Below the pieces are notes generated by a model, which saw only the letters and a list, made by a program, of their open reading frames with translations, did no database searches and was not told the origin of the DNA. Both the position numbers and the translations under genes were made by a program. From contig CAMDFS010000003.1 in NCBI GenBank assembly GCA_945897715.1, forward strand, positions 1-39,249: a stretch of DNA of 39,249 nucleotides, given 5' to 3'. Positions within the stretch are counted from its first letter, which is position 1. Every line of letters starts with the position of its first letter. This DNA is from Chlamydia trachomatis. Its GTDB lineage: Bacteria > Chlamydiota > Chlamydiia > Chlamydiales > 2-12-FULL-49-11. Positions 1 through 9,819 of the stretch are shown here, one piece after another.

Positions 1-390
1 GAGACAATTTCCATTTTTTAAAGGAGCATCTGCACCAGATTGAACAAAATCACCCTGCTTTAAGCCACGAGGAGCAATAATATATCTCTTTTCCCCGTCA
101 ACATAGTTTAACAAAGCAATGTGAGCTGATCTATTTGGATCATATTGGACAGAATCCACTTTTGCCTGGATGCCATCTTTATCTCTTTTAAAATCCACGA
201 TACGATAATGTTTCTTATGACCACCACCACGAGCACGTGAAGTAAGGTGACCTTTTGCATTTCTCCCTATACCTCTTATCTTCTTTGATAACAAAGACTT
301 CAATGGAGTCGCATTTACTGTTAGCTCCTCAATTCCAGGAAGAACAAGAGTTCTTCTTCCAGGTGTAACAGGCTTATATTTTCTTAGCAT
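1..390 (-). CDS. rplB: 50S ribosomal protein L2 (C-terminus truncated by window edge)
   Basis: Reverse-strand translation from ATG at 390: [74 protein letters not shown]..., typical L2 N-terminal region; first gene downstream of L23 as in S10-type operons. Confidence 0.95.
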   Translation of the reverse strand, partial: MLRKYKPVTPGRRTLVLPGIEELTVNATPLKSLLSKKIRGIGRNAKGHLTSRARGGGHKKHYRIVDFKRDKDGIQAKVDSVQYDPNRSAHIALLNYVDGEKRYIIAPRGLKQGDFVQSGADAPLKNGNCL

Positions 391-404
391 TTCCGATTCC
401 TATA

Positions 405-749
405 TTAACTTTCAAAACTTAATGAGGATCCCTCATGAAGAGTTACAATTGCTTTTTTAATTAACTTTGCAGCACCATGTCTGATACCACGCTTTCTAGA
501 TTTTTTTACTTTTCCAGGAAGGTTAACAATATTTATTTTTTTTACTTTAACATTTTGGTCTTTGTAGGTGTCTTCAATCTCTTTTCTCACTTCAATCTTA
601 TTTGCCCAATTAGCAACTACAAATGTATGCTTTTCGCATTTAAAAGCTCTCAAAGATTTATTGTTTTCCTTATCCTTCAAAGTGGAAAGCATACTGGATT
701 TCTCCGTGACGTGCAATCCTTTGATTATTTCAGATTTTCTTCTATCCAT
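405..749 (-). CDS. rplW: 50S ribosomal protein L23
   Basis: 114-aa ORF with L23 features (HVTEKSS..., FVVANWANKIEVRKEIEDTYKDQNVKVKKINIVNLPGKVKK) between L4 and L2. Confidence 0.93.
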   Translation of the reverse strand: MDRRKSEIIKGLHVTEKSSMLSTLKDKENNKSLRAFKCEKHTFVVANWANKIEVRKEIEDTYKDQNVKVKKINIVNLPGKVKKSRKRGIRHGAAKLIKKAIVTLHEGSSLSFES

Positions 750-1410
750 TATTTCCTCTCACCAATTCTTTAAGGTTTTCAAAAGCTGTATCAATTACCA
801 CAATATGTTGATGTGCAAGCACTGTATATCCATTCAAATTTTCTATATACTGACATGAAATCTTAGGGATATTAGATAAACTTTTCTGAAAATTCTTCAC
901 TTCTTGACCATCACGCTTATTAAGTAGAAATAAACAACTCTTTGTCATACCAATGTTCTTTAAAAACTTTGCCATTAATGATGTCTTTGGCACTTTGCAT
1001 TTTGATGAAATTTCATCTTTCAAGAAAATTACACGATCATTCTCTATTTTTTCTGAAAGAAGTGTAGCAATTACCGTTCTTTTTTCTTTTCTATTAATTC
1101 TTATATGCTGATCAAACTTTGGCTTAGGAGTATGTACTCTTCCACCACCTTTATACTGAGGAGCTCCTAAGAATCCCTGTCTAGCCTTACCTGTACCTTT
1201 TTGAGCGTGAGGTTTTGCCCCTGAGTGGTTAGCCTGGCTTCTGTCTTTTGTATTTGCAGACCATTGCCTTGCATTTTCTCTTAACGCTCTGATATAATCT
1301 TTTGTTGACTGCGGATGCGCTCTTCCATCTTCTGATAGAATAACTAGCTCAATTCCATCAAGCTCTTTTCCATCAAGGTCATACTGTTTACATTTCTTCG
1401 ACATAGTCAT
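742..1410 (-). CDS. rplD: 50S ribosomal protein L4
   Basis: 222-aa ORF with the L4 motif (ANHSGAKPHAQKGTGKARQGFLGAPQYKGGGRVHTPKP); overlaps rplW by 8 nt. Confidence 0.95.
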   Translation of the reverse strand: MTMSKKCKQYDLDGKELDGIELVILSEDGRAHPQSTKDYIRALRENARQWSANTKDRSQANHSGAKPHAQKGTGKARQGFLGAPQYKGGGRVHTPKPKFDQHIRINRKEKRTVIATLLSEKIENDRVIFLKDEISSKCKVPKTSLMAKFLKNIGMTKSCLFLLNKRDGQEVKNFQKSLSNIPKISCQYIENLNGYTVLAHQHIVVIDTAFENLKELVRGNNG

Positions 1411-1420
1411 TATCCTCTAA

Positions 1421-2062
1421 TTACTTCTTTCCCTTGATATTGTTTCTAACATAGACTGTTCCGCCATTAGATCCTGGGACAGATCCTTTAATGACCATCA
1501 CTCCAAGCTCTTTATCTATATCAAGAATTTCTAGTCCTTCAGCGCAGCAATTTTCATTACCCATCTGTCCAGACCCTTTCTTTCCTTTTTGCACACGTCC
1601 ATGTGAAGTCAATGACCCTGAAGAACCAAGATGTCTAACAACTGGACCTGCTCCATGAGACTTATGAATACATGCCTTACCAAATCTTTTAACCACACCC
1701 TGATGCCCTTTACCTTTTGTAGTACCATGAACATCGACATACGCCCCTACAGCAAAGTAAGTTGCATCTACATTTTCACCAACTTTCAGATCAAATGTCC
1801 CTCTAGACTCTACTAGAGTCTTCATAGGAACCATACCATCTTTAAATTGGCCAAGATCGGGTTTTTTAGCTCTTCTTTTTTGCGACTCGCTTAATGCAAA
1901 TGCTGCAAGTTTTACAGCTACATAACCATCTGATTCAGTTGTTTTAGACTGAAGCACAAGGTGCGATTGAATTTCAAGAACAGTGCATGGAATATTTTTT
2001 CCACTTTTAGAACAGAACACGCGAGTCATGCCGCGCTTCTTTCCAATTAGAGTTAGAGACAT
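1421..2062 (-). CDS. rplC: 50S ribosomal protein L3 (start moved to MSLTLIGKKRGMTRVF; ORF track extends to 2095)
   Basis: MSLTLIGKKRGMTRVF... and GKGHQGVVKRFGKACIHKSHGAGPVVRHLGSSG..., typical of bacterial L3. Confidence 0.95.
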   Translation of the reverse strand: MSLTLIGKKRGMTRVFCSKSGKNIPCTVLEIQSHLVLQSKTTESDGYVAVKLAAFALSESQKRRAKKPDLGQFKDGMVPMKTLVESRGTFDLKVGENVDATYFAVGAYVDVHGTTKGKGHQGVVKRFGKACIHKSHGAGPVVRHLGSSGSLTSHGRVQKGKKGSGQMGNENCCAEGLEILDIDKELGVMVIKGSVPGSNGGTVYVRNNIKGKK

Positions 2063-2176
2063 ACTATTATCCTTTATAGCAGTTTCCCTTCTCATAAAGA
2101 AGGCTGAATTTTATTTAATCGTTAGGTCTGAATTTAGAATCTACGATAAGTTATGCGAAGATGTTATCAAATAGAA

Positions 2177-2365
2177 TCATTTAAAGACAATGGTTTTTTT
2201 ATTTTTTTTTGCTTCCCCCTGAACTACAGAGGAAGACCCTGCCATTTTAATTTTAATTATAGTGACTTTTGCCTTAGAAATGACAAAAGTACCTCCAATC
2301 ATAGAGGCTATGATTATAAAAATTAGCCATTCAGATTTTGTTAACTTTTCAGTTGAGTGGGACAT
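2177..2365 (-). CDS. Small single-TM hypothetical protein
   Basis: 62-aa ORF with one hydrophobic segment (WLIFIIIASMIGGTFVIS); start overlaps the 3' end of the upstream Inc-like gene by 17 nt, compatible with translational coupling. No family recognised. Confidence 0.35.
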   Translation of the reverse strand: MSHSTEKLTKSEWLIFIIIASMIGGTFVISKAKVTIIKIKMAGSSSVVQGEAKKNKKTIVFK

Positions 2366-2948
2366 CTAATGCATACTTACGTTCAATTTCATCAATTTTA
2401 CACACCCTATGAATTATTTGATAGGCGATAAAGAGTATAATGGTTAGTGCAACAATTGCAATAAGTCCTGGCAAGAAGAAAGCAGCTCCAGAGAAAAACA
2501 TCAGCCCTATAGAAATTATTGAGAGTGATAACACGATAAAATGCATTGTAATTTCCATATGCTTCACCATAGAGTATAAAGTGATCTCCTTTACAGCCTC
2601 AAAATCGCCATTCTGCTTCCTCAGAGCTGTTTCTGCCTCTAATTTAGGCTTACACCTTGACATCTTTGTTACTGCAATGACGATGCATGTTAGCGCTGCC
2701 GCCATGCTAATAAGAGCCCCCACAATGGGTACAAACTTAAAAAAGGCTTCAGCAGCTAAATAAGCAGCAGTTGTCATAAAACATTTTGCTAATACATCGA
2801 CTCCTTGCGAACAGATCGAGAAGAGATTTAATATTGCAAAAGATAACCTGGCACTTACATCCCCTTTTTGACTAGCTACATCTGCAGAGCCTACCCCTGG
2901 CACACCTGCTACCACAATAAAAGCACTTAAACTCATACTACACTCCAT
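2349..2948 (-). CDS. Inc-like membrane protein with bilobed hydrophobic domains
   Basis: 199 aa; two long paired hydrophobic stretches (FFKFVPIVGALISMAAALTCIVIAV and MHFIVLSLSIISIGLMFFSGAAFFLPGLIAIVALTIILFIAYQI), the general form of chlamydial inclusion membrane proteins; lies between rplC and fmt. Confidence 0.6.
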   Translation of the reverse strand: MECSMSLSAFIVVAGVPGVGSADVASQKGDVSARLSFAILNLFSICSQGVDVLAKCFMTTAAYLAAEAFFKFVPIVGALISMAAALTCIVIAVTKMSRCKPKLEAETALRKQNGDFEAVKEITLYSMVKHMEITMHFIVLSLSIISIGLMFFSGAAFFLPGLIAIVALTIILFIAYQIIHRVCKIDEIERKYALDVPLN

Positions 2949-2976
2949 AATTAAATCATAATTTTAACAAGAAACA

Positions 2977-3010
2977 AAAATACACGCAAGAAGTATCTTG
3001 CGTGTATTTT
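2977..3010. terminator. Perfect 14-bp hairpin with flanking A/T tracts, likely terminator between two Inc-like genes
   Basis: AAAATACACGCAAG-AAGTAT-CTTGCGTGTATTTT; on the minus strand followed by TTTTTGTTTC. Confidence 0.8.
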
Positions 3011-3036
3011 ATGATTAAAATTTTAAATAACCAGTC

Positions 3037-4323
3037 TTATTCGTTCTTCGTTTCATCAGCACCAACATCAGCACCATCAACACCATCACCATCACCATCA
3101 GCACCAGCAGCAGCTTCATCTTCATCTTCTAATTCCTTAATCCATGCGTCTGCATCATTTAAAGGCCCATGTGTTAGAAGATAATCACTTATGCCTTCAG
3201 CAGACATCTCAGTTAGCGAGGATTCAGCATGAAGGTCTAAAATTATTTTTACTAGAGATAGAACACCTACTATACCAGACAATACAGGCATTACAACAGC
3301 AGACAGGACAAGAGATAAGGCAGCTACAATCACTGTAAATACTCCCATAACAATACTCACAATTCCAAGAGCGATTTTAGCTCCGTTTGATATTTGCTTT
3401 TCTAATGTAGGAAACGAATTGTGTTCTAACTTGTGTTTTTTCTCAGCCAAAGATCCATTAATGATATCTATTAACCCTTGCAAAATTTTAAATGTTGGTA
3501 CAAGATACTTAAGAACTGTCAAGAAAAACTCTTTGATGTGTATAAAAGCTTTATCTGCAAGATACTGCACAACTTTAATTGCTTTTTCAAATATTCCGAT
3601 TGTATTTGAACTCGCCTCTAAAATTTTATCCCTATAGGCATCCTGTAAACCCTTTTTCTCAGAATCGCCTTCACAAGCAGCCAACTCTTTTCCTGCATTG
3701 ATACCTTCACCAATAGCCTTTACAGCTTTCAAGGCATTTGCTGCTAAGGCAGCTAAACTACCTGCTGCTGCACCAGCCTTGCTATCATTTGACATTTGCG
3801 TAGAAAAAGCACCAACTGGACCAGACACTTTCGTACAAGCGCCTACAACTGCACCAATAGCTTCTCCACTTAACAGTACACCTGCAACAATGACACCTAC
3901 AGGCATACTTGCAGAACTAGCGCCAACAAGAACGCGTCTAACATTGCCATTATTATCAAGAACGGTTTTAAATTTTATTTTAGTTACGGCTTTGACACTT
4001 ACAGTTTTTGCCTTTTTTAAGTCAGGATGAGCCTTTGTAGATGTTATAGCTTCAAAAACAGCTGTACGCGCCTCTTTTATCGCATCAACTCCCCTACCTT
4101 TGGTTTCTTTTAATTTTTTTACACATTCTTTTATATTTGCATTCCTAGCATCCTTTTTTTTCTGCGCCGCTGATTTCCATGGTTCTTTTGGTAATGCTCC
4201 TTTAGCAACCTTTGTAATACTTGCATCACTGCTTGCTCTGCTTTCTCTGCCGCTACTTACTGGACTGATATGAGCGCTAACTGCTGGACTTACTTGACTT
4301 ACTGGACTTGCTGAACCTGACAT
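3037..4323 (-). CDS. Inc-like / candidate secreted membrane protein with acidic Gly-Asp-rich C-terminal tail
   Basis: 428 aa; Ser-rich N-terminus, central hydrophobic pairs (MPVGVIVAGVLLSGEAIGAVVGAC; ALGIVSIVMGVFTVIVAALSLVLSAVVMPVLSGIVGVLSLVKIIL), low-complexity tail DEDEAAAGADGDGDGVDGADVGADETKNE. Confidence 0.6.
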   Translation of the reverse strand: MSGSASPVSQVSPAVSAHISPVSSGRESRASSDASITKVAKGALPKEPWKSAAQKKKDARNANIKECVKKLKETKGRGVDAIKEARTAVFEAITSTKAHPDLKKAKTVSVKAVTKIKFKTVLDNNGNVRRVLVGASSASMPVGVIVAGVLLSGEAIGAVVGACTKVSGPVGAFSTQMSNDSKAGAAAGSLAALAANALKAVKAIGEGINAGKELAACEGDSEKKGLQDAYRDKILEASSNTIGIFEKAIKVVQYLADKAFIHIKEFFLTVLKYLVPTFKILQGLIDIINGSLAEKKHKLEHNSFPTLEKQISNGAKIALGIVSIVMGVFTVIVAALSLVLSAVVMPVLSGIVGVLSLVKIILDLHAESSLTEMSAEGISDYLLTHGPLNDADAWIKELEDEDEAAAGADGDGDGVDGADVGADETKNE

Positions 4324-4546
4324 ATATAAATCTCCTTTTTAACTATTTTTCTCGTTTTATTGAGATGATTGTATTTTAAAAACTCTAAATTCTTCGAAAT
4401 GTTTTGGAGAAAAATCAGTTGTAAATTCAATTTTTTTAGTGATAGTCTTTTAACTGCTTTCTTCTTAACTTCCCGTAAGCAAGAAGCATACACGAATTCT
4501 TTATTAAATGCAAACAAATGCAACGTAAAGAATCTACAAATTTTTT

Positions 4547-5503
4547 TTAATTTTGTAAAATCAGCGCAGGAGCGTGACCTTGCGAGCCATTAATAAAATC
4601 TTGAACGTGCATTAATTTTTTATTTTCTGGTTGTAACATTGAAATTTTTAACACTCCATCTCTACAACCAATTAACCATCCATCTCCCTTAGAAAAGGCT
4701 AAAGTGTGCGGTTTTTGCGATGTTTCTGAAGAATTTTTTGTAGCTTTTGTAATCTTTATTATAGAATCTTTACCACGTATTTGGATTTTAGCCAAGGCAC
4801 CTGGAATATCTCCAAATGCACGAATAAAATTTACAATATCATCGATACTTTTTGACCAGTTAATCCATGCATCTTCTTTACTAAATTTTTTAGTAAATGT
4901 TACCTCTCCCTCTTGCGGGGTTTTTGTAACAGTATTTTTTTCAAAATCATCTAAACATGCAAATAGGACCTCGGCAGCTTTTATAAACATTCTTTTTTGA
5001 ATATCGGTATGATTTTCCTCTAAAGAAATCTCTAACCTCTCCATTTTTAAAATAGCACCAGCATCCATCGCTTTGACCATTTCAATAATTGCCACGCCAA
5101 TTGTTTGCTCGCCAGCAAGAATTGCAGAGCGAAGCGGAGAAGCTCCACGGTATTTTGGTAGTGCAGAAGGATGTATATTAATTGGCAGTAATTTTGGAAT
5201 AGCAAGAAGCTCATCATTAATAATTTCGCCGTAAGAAACCACTACAAATAAGTCTGGAGAAAAGGTTCGTAATGTTTGAGCAAAATCTGAAGTAGATGCT
5301 TTTTCAGGCTGAAAACAGGGTATATCTGGATAATTTTCTTCTAAAAACTTCTTTACTGGCGATGGCAAAAGCTCTCCACCACGTTTTTTTGCCCTATTAG
5401 GCTTTGTAACCACAGCAAGAACTCTTTTTCCGCTAGAAAGGAGTTTTGACAAAATATATGCAGCAAACTCATCGGTACCAAAAAAAATGATCGTAAGCAT
5501 CAA
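4547..5503 (-). CDS. fmt: Methionyl-tRNA formyltransferase
   Basis: 318 aa; IIFFGTDEFAAYIL, INIHPSALPKYRGASPLRSAILAGEQTIGVAII typical of Fmt. Confidence 0.95.
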   Translation of the reverse strand: MMLTIIFFGTDEFAAYILSKLLSSGKRVLAVVTKPNRAKKRGGELLPSPVKKFLEENYPDIPCFQPEKASTSDFAQTLRTFSPDLFVVVSYGEIINDELLAIPKLLPINIHPSALPKYRGASPLRSAILAGEQTIGVAIIEMVKAMDAGAILKMERLEISLEENHTDIQKRMFIKAAEVLFACLDDFEKNTVTKTPQEGEVTFTKKFSKEDAWINWSKSIDDIVNFIRAFGDIPGALAKIQIRGKDSIIKITKATKNSSETSQKPHTLAFSKGDGWLIGCRDGVLKISMLQPENKKLMHVQDFINGSQGHAPALILQN

Positions 5504-5509
5504 AACCTC

Positions 5510-6337
5510 CTAAGTATTACTGAAAGATTTATCCATTTCTTGCGTTATCAATTCTTTCCTATAAGGGGCAAGGCCCTTTTTTGAGCTACTGCAAAATGCA
5601 ATCCAATTATCAATGTAATCACTTTGAGGAATTGTTTCAAGGATCTGCTCACGAGCCTCACTCCATTTCAATCCCATTTTATAGGTAATACGAAATGCCT
5701 TAGCTAAGCTTCGCTGGATACTTGCCGGAAAACTTCTCCGCTTCATTCCCACAATATTTAAGCAGCTTACTTTGCAAGGGTATCCAGAGCAAATAGCATA
5801 AGGAGGAATATCAAGGACAACCATGGATCCACCCCCAACCATTGCATGATCTCCAATACGAAGTTTTTGAGCAATTGCACATAACCCACCCAAAATCACA
5901 AAATCCCCCACCGTAACATGTCCGGCAAGAGTGGCCCCATTAGTCATAATTACATTATTCCCCACTACACAGTTGTGAGCAACAAAGGAATAGGGCATAA
6001 GGAGGCAATTATCCCCCACCTTTACTCTTGTCCCCTCCCCGCACGAAGAATTAATAGAGACATATTCACGAATATCACAGTTTTTCCCAATTTCAACGTA
6101 GGTTGCCTCCCCCTTAAACGTTAAATTCGTTGTGGGAGCACCAAGTGCTGCAAAAGAAGCCACTTTAGTACCCCTCCCTATCGTTACATTCCCCTCAATA
6201 GTCACATGGGATTTAATCTCAACATCCTCTTCCAAGACAATCCCTGGGGAATCTAAGATGCAATAAGGGCCAATGACCACATTTTTTCCTATCTTTGCAT
6301 TTTTATGAACAATTGCAGTTGCATGTATATTTGGCAT
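5510..6337 (-). CDS. lpxA: UDP-N-acetylglucosamine O-acyltransferase
   Basis: 275 aa; hexapeptide-repeat left-handed beta-helix (IHATAIVHKNAKIGKNVVIGPYCIL...), adjacent to fabZ and lpxC. Confidence 0.94.
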   Translation of the reverse strand: MPNIHATAIVHKNAKIGKNVVIGPYCILDSPGIVLEEDVEIKSHVTIEGNVTIGRGTKVASFAALGAPTTNLTFKGEATYVEIGKNCDIREYVSINSSCGEGTRVKVGDNCLLMPYSFVAHNCVVGNNVIMTNGATLAGHVTVGDFVILGGLCAIAQKLRIGDHAMVGGGSMVVLDIPPYAICSGYPCKVSCLNIVGMKRRSFPASIQRSLAKAFRITYKMGLKWSEAREQILETIPQSDYIDNWIAFCSSSKKGLAPYRKELITQEMDKSFSNT

Positions 6338-6343
6338 TAAATT

Positions 6344-6799
6344 CTATTCCTTTCCTTTCTCTTTTATAATGGAAAATGTCATCTCACCTTCAGCACATTT
6401 CTTGCCATCTACTTCTACTACCCCTTTGCATTTACCGCCCACAACAGAGGCATGTGTGACATCAAGTGTTAGCTTCATCGTATCTCCCGGGTAGACAGGA
6501 TTACGAAATTTGAAATTCTTAATAGCCACAAGGACCTTAAGGCCCTCATATTCTTTTAAAGAGATGAAAATTGCCCCCACTTGAGCAAGTGCCTCCACCA
6601 TTAAAACTCCAGGCATCATCGGTTCTTTTGGAAAGTGCCCTTTAAAAAATGGCTCATCCCCGGAAAGGGTTTTATAGGCAATCATTTGTCTTGTTTCTAT
6701 ATTAAAAGACTCTACATAATCCACAAATAAAAACGGCTCTCTGTGAGGAATTCTTCTCTTTATCTCTTCTAAATCCATCCCTTCTTTTACTTTGATCAT
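6344..6799 (-). CDS. fabZ: 3-hydroxyacyl-ACP dehydratase FabZ
   Basis: 151 aa; IPHREPFLFVDYV..., GHFPKEPMMPGVLMVEALAQVGAI hotdog-fold motif. Confidence 0.95.
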   Translation of the reverse strand: MIKVKEGMDLEEIKRRIPHREPFLFVDYVESFNIETRQMIAYKTLSGDEPFFKGHFPKEPMMPGVLMVEALAQVGAIFISLKEYEGLKVLVAIKNFKFRNPVYPGDTMKLTLDVTHASVVGGKCKGVVEVDGKKCAEGEMTFSIIKEKGKE

Positions 6800-7723
6800 C
6801 TAATTCTCCGTAATACGAGCATGTAAAAGTTTAGAAAGCTTTGTATTTAACTCATGACCACTACAAATCCCAATAAAATGTGCACACACAGGGGCCCCAA
6901 TTAAAGACAAATCCCCAATCATATCCAAAATCTTGTGACGTACCATTTCGTTTGGAAAACAAAGCCCTTCAGGATTTAGGATCTTATCCCCATCAACAAT
7001 CACCCCCTGGTTTAAGCTTGCCCCTTTTAGAATTTTTTTCTCAATAAGCACCTTCACCTCTTCCCTAAGAGCAAATGTTCTACACGGGGCAATCTCCTTT
7101 ATATAGGAATCTTTTGTTAAAACAAGAGAGTAAAACTGAGAGGAAAGGATAGGCTGCCCTGGATAGGCAATGGTGAAACTAAATTTTAGTTCTTCTGAGG
7201 GAAGGGCAATAACTTGCGAGGATCCCCCATCTATATAGAGCGGCTCCTCTAAATGAAACACCTGCTGCATCCTATTTATTGGCTGGATTTGAGCCTTTTC
7301 AAGCATTGCCACAAATTCTTTACTACTACCATCAAAAATTGGAGGTTCAGAACTATCTAATTCAATGATAAGATCATCAATGCCCAAAGCATAAACAGCT
7401 GAAAGGACATGCTCAACACACTCAATCCTCATTTCATCGTTGCCAAGGATTGTACATCGAGGTGTCGCTTTTAAATGATCGATAGTTGCCTTCAAAAAGG
7501 GTTTTCCTGGTAGATCTATCCGTCTAAAATAAATCCCTTCCTCATCTGTTGGGAGAAAAGACATGGTAACAGCATTATTTGAAAAAAGCCCCACCCCCTG
7601 CATTGAACTCTTCTGACAAATTGTCTGTCGATTTCTTTCCTTTACCGTATAACCGAATGTTCCAGCTTTGCTTTCTTGATATATAGGCAAGTGATCTCCT
7701 TTATTTACAGTATACGAGGGCAA
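6800..7723 (-). CDS. lpxC: UDP-3-O-acyl-N-acetylglucosamine deacetylase
   Basis: 307 aa; VEHVLSAVYALGIDDLIIELDSSEPPIFDGSSKEF and VRHKILDMIGDLSLIG motifs of LpxC; exact N-terminus uncertain. Confidence 0.94.
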   Translation of the reverse strand: MPSYTVNKGDHLPIYQESKAGTFGYTVKERNRQTICQKSSMQGVGLFSNNAVTMSFLPTDEEGIYFRRIDLPGKPFLKATIDHLKATPRCTILGNDEMRIECVEHVLSAVYALGIDDLIIELDSSEPPIFDGSSKEFVAMLEKAQIQPINRMQQVFHLEEPLYIDGGSSQVIALPSEELKFSFTIAYPGQPILSSQFYSLVLTKDSYIKEIAPCRTFALREEVKVLIEKKILKGASLNQGVIVDGDKILNPEGLCFPNEMVRHKILDMIGDLSLIGAPVCAHFIGICSGHELNTKLSKLLHARITEN

Positions 7724-7738
7724 ATTATTACTGAAATA

Positions 7739-9319
7739 TTATTCTAAAGGGCATTTTTTGATCAAGCTTTTAAAAGCTCCATTTAGAGCTGCTGCACAAA
7801 TCAGGACGATAAAACACCATCCAAGGTTACCCACTATAGAAAAAATCGTTTTCACTCTATATGGGACAAAAGAATCAATCAACAGCGCCTTATGGAGCCG
7901 TCCATTTGGTTCCACAGATGGGATATGTTTTACTACCTCCCCCGTAGGAGAAATAATTGCAGAGATTCCAATATTTCCCGCACGAATGGAGTACATGCCA
8001 TTTTCTACAGAACGCATTCTTCCAACAAAAAAATGACTATCCACTAACTTTGAGTTAATAAACCATGCATCATTACTTAAATTGATATGGAATTCTGGGT
8101 CATCTTTTCGATAACTTAGAAAATCTCCTGGAAATCCCTCGTCAAAACAAATCGTAGGGAGAATTCTCCATTTACCACGAAGCAAACTTGGTGATTCCCC
8201 TTTTTTAAAAGACCCGTCAAGCCCATATGACCTTGCTATCGGCTTTAAAAAATCAAAAGGGATGTACTCCCCTAACGGCAAAAGGCGCCTCTTGCTATAT
8301 AAACCTAACATTTTTCCTTGCGATAGGTAGAACATGGAGTTTTTTTCCTCAGCGACAAGGCCAATAAGAATATCTGTGTTCAAATAGATGGACATCACAG
8401 AAAAAACATCCAGATTACTAAACGCCTCCTTCCCATAAAAAAATGGGAGCATATCTTCAGGAAAAACCTCTCTTAAATCTTCTATAGAATATCGATTAGC
8501 AAGCCCATCTCCAGGAAGGCAGGCTTCAGGAAGACAGATCAGATCCAGGCCATCTAAAGTACTCACAAATGCCCAAATGGAGGTAAGCTGATCCTTTGTT
8601 GGAATAAATGATGTCTCATTTCCATCAATAGGCCATTTCTCTTCCACTAAAAGCCCTGTTTGGACAATTGCTAAATGGATCTTTTCACTATAGCTTACCT
8701 TTCGAAGGTGCTGAGAATAGATAATTTGCCCACAAAGCATTGGCAGAAGGGCAAAAGCTCCATAACGCCAAGGCCTATTTAAAACAAAACATTTTGTACT
8801 GTACAAACCTACCATAATCACCACAAAAGAGAGTCCATACTCTCCAATTACAGAAGCAAGTATTAAAGGATAGGCATGTCCAGATAAAATCAACCCTGCC
8901 GTGTGAAAGGGGAAGCCACAAATCACAAAGAGGCGAGAGTATTCAAAACAAGCAAACAATAGTGCAAGTTGAAGAATTTTTGAAAAAGATAAGGCTCTTA
9001 CTTCTTTTGGGAGAAAATAACCAAATGCATAAAATCCTATAGGGAAAACACAAGAAAAGAAGAGATAGACAAAGATAATTGCAGTTCCATGGTATTTAGC
9101 AATCCCCAACCAATGCATCTGCACAAGAAAATACAAAATTCCACACCCATATAGGTATAGAGCCCTACCTTTCCTCTCATTAAAGAAAAATGCTGAGAGT
9201 ATAAGCGCTGGGTAACCAAAAAAATAGGCTAATAAACATAACCCTTTTGATGAGGGCGTAGCAAAAAGCATCAGAGGGATACAAAAAAGTGAATAGATGA
9301 ACGCCTTTTTAGATATCAT
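7739..9319 (-). CDS. lnt: Apolipoprotein N-acyltransferase
   Basis: 526 aa; multi-TM N-terminal half plus carbon-nitrogen hydrolase domain with candidate Glu/Lys/Cys catalytic residues (LPEACLPG; YSKRRLLPLGEYIPF; PTICFDEGFP). Confidence 0.9.
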   Translation of the reverse strand: MISKKAFIYSLFCIPLMLFATPSSKGLCLLAYFFGYPALILSAFFFNERKGRALYLYGCGILYFLVQMHWLGIAKYHGTAIIFVYLFFSCVFPIGFYAFGYFLPKEVRALSFSKILQLALLFACFEYSRLFVICGFPFHTAGLILSGHAYPLILASVIGEYGLSFVVIMVGLYSTKCFVLNRPWRYGAFALLPMLCGQIIYSQHLRKVSYSEKIHLAIVQTGLLVEEKWPIDGNETSFIPTKDQLTSIWAFVSTLDGLDLICLPEACLPGDGLANRYSIEDLREVFPEDMLPFFYGKEAFSNLDVFSVMSIYLNTDILIGLVAEEKNSMFYLSQGKMLGLYSKRRLLPLGEYIPFDFLKPIARSYGLDGSFKKGESPSLLRGKWRILPTICFDEGFPGDFLSYRKDDPEFHINLSNDAWFINSKLVDSHFFVGRMRSVENGMYSIRAGNIGISAIISPTGEVVKHIPSVEPNGRLHKALLIDSFVPYRVKTIFSIVGNLGWCFIVLICAAALNGAFKSLIKKCPLE

Positions 9320-9758
9320 CTTGCATGATCACATGGGCTTTAGGCCTATTGTATCCACCAAAAAGGAGCAACACACCCCCAAAAATAGAAATACTTTTTA
9401 AAAAAAGTACTAAATTGTAGGCCATCTGCTCCCCTTCGTAAAACCAAAATGGGAAGTACACAAGAGTTGAGCCCACAATATAGAGCGAAAGGAAAAATCC
9501 CCCCAATTTTACTTGATAGCCAAAAAAAACCATCAAGCCACCCACTACCTGGAGGAAAATACCAAAACTTAGTAAAAGTGTAATATAGTAGGTAAGCAAG
9601 TCCAAAAAAGATCCTATTAACTGAATATTTCCTTTATACATTTGCCAATTCACAATAGCGGCATCAAGGTCAGTATAAGCAACATCCCAATTAAATATTG
9701 CTGAAACTCCAAATATAATAAAAATACTTGAAAGAAAAATTCTCCCTATTATTTTCAT
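9309..9758 (-). CDS. DoxX-family integral membrane protein
   Basis: 149 aa, about four TM segments; RIFLSSIFIIFGVSAIFNW and LQVVGGLMVFFGYQVKLGGFFLSLY resemble DoxX family; overlaps lnt start by 11 nt. Confidence 0.7.
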   Translation of the reverse strand: MKIIGRIFLSSIFIIFGVSAIFNWDVAYTDLDAAIVNWQMYKGNIQLIGSFLDLLTYYITLLLSFGIFLQVVGGLMVFFGYQVKLGGFFLSLYIVGSTLVYFPFWFYEGEQMAYNLVLFLKSISIFGGVLLLFGGYNRPKAHVIMQDDI

Positions 9759-9819
9759 ACCACTCCCTCTTTTACCCTTTTTATATCTTAAAATCCTTTA
9801 AATTGGTATACTTTTTGGC

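Noticed and set aside
477-858. Antisense ORFs over rplW/rplD
   Set aside because: Opposite strand of conserved ribosomal protein genes; compositionally implausible.
4299-4523. 74-aa ORF upstream of the 428-aa Inc-like gene
   Set aside because: Overlaps the start of the better-supported gene; composition (KK/NL rich) typical of AT-rich intergenic DNA; no recognisable domain.
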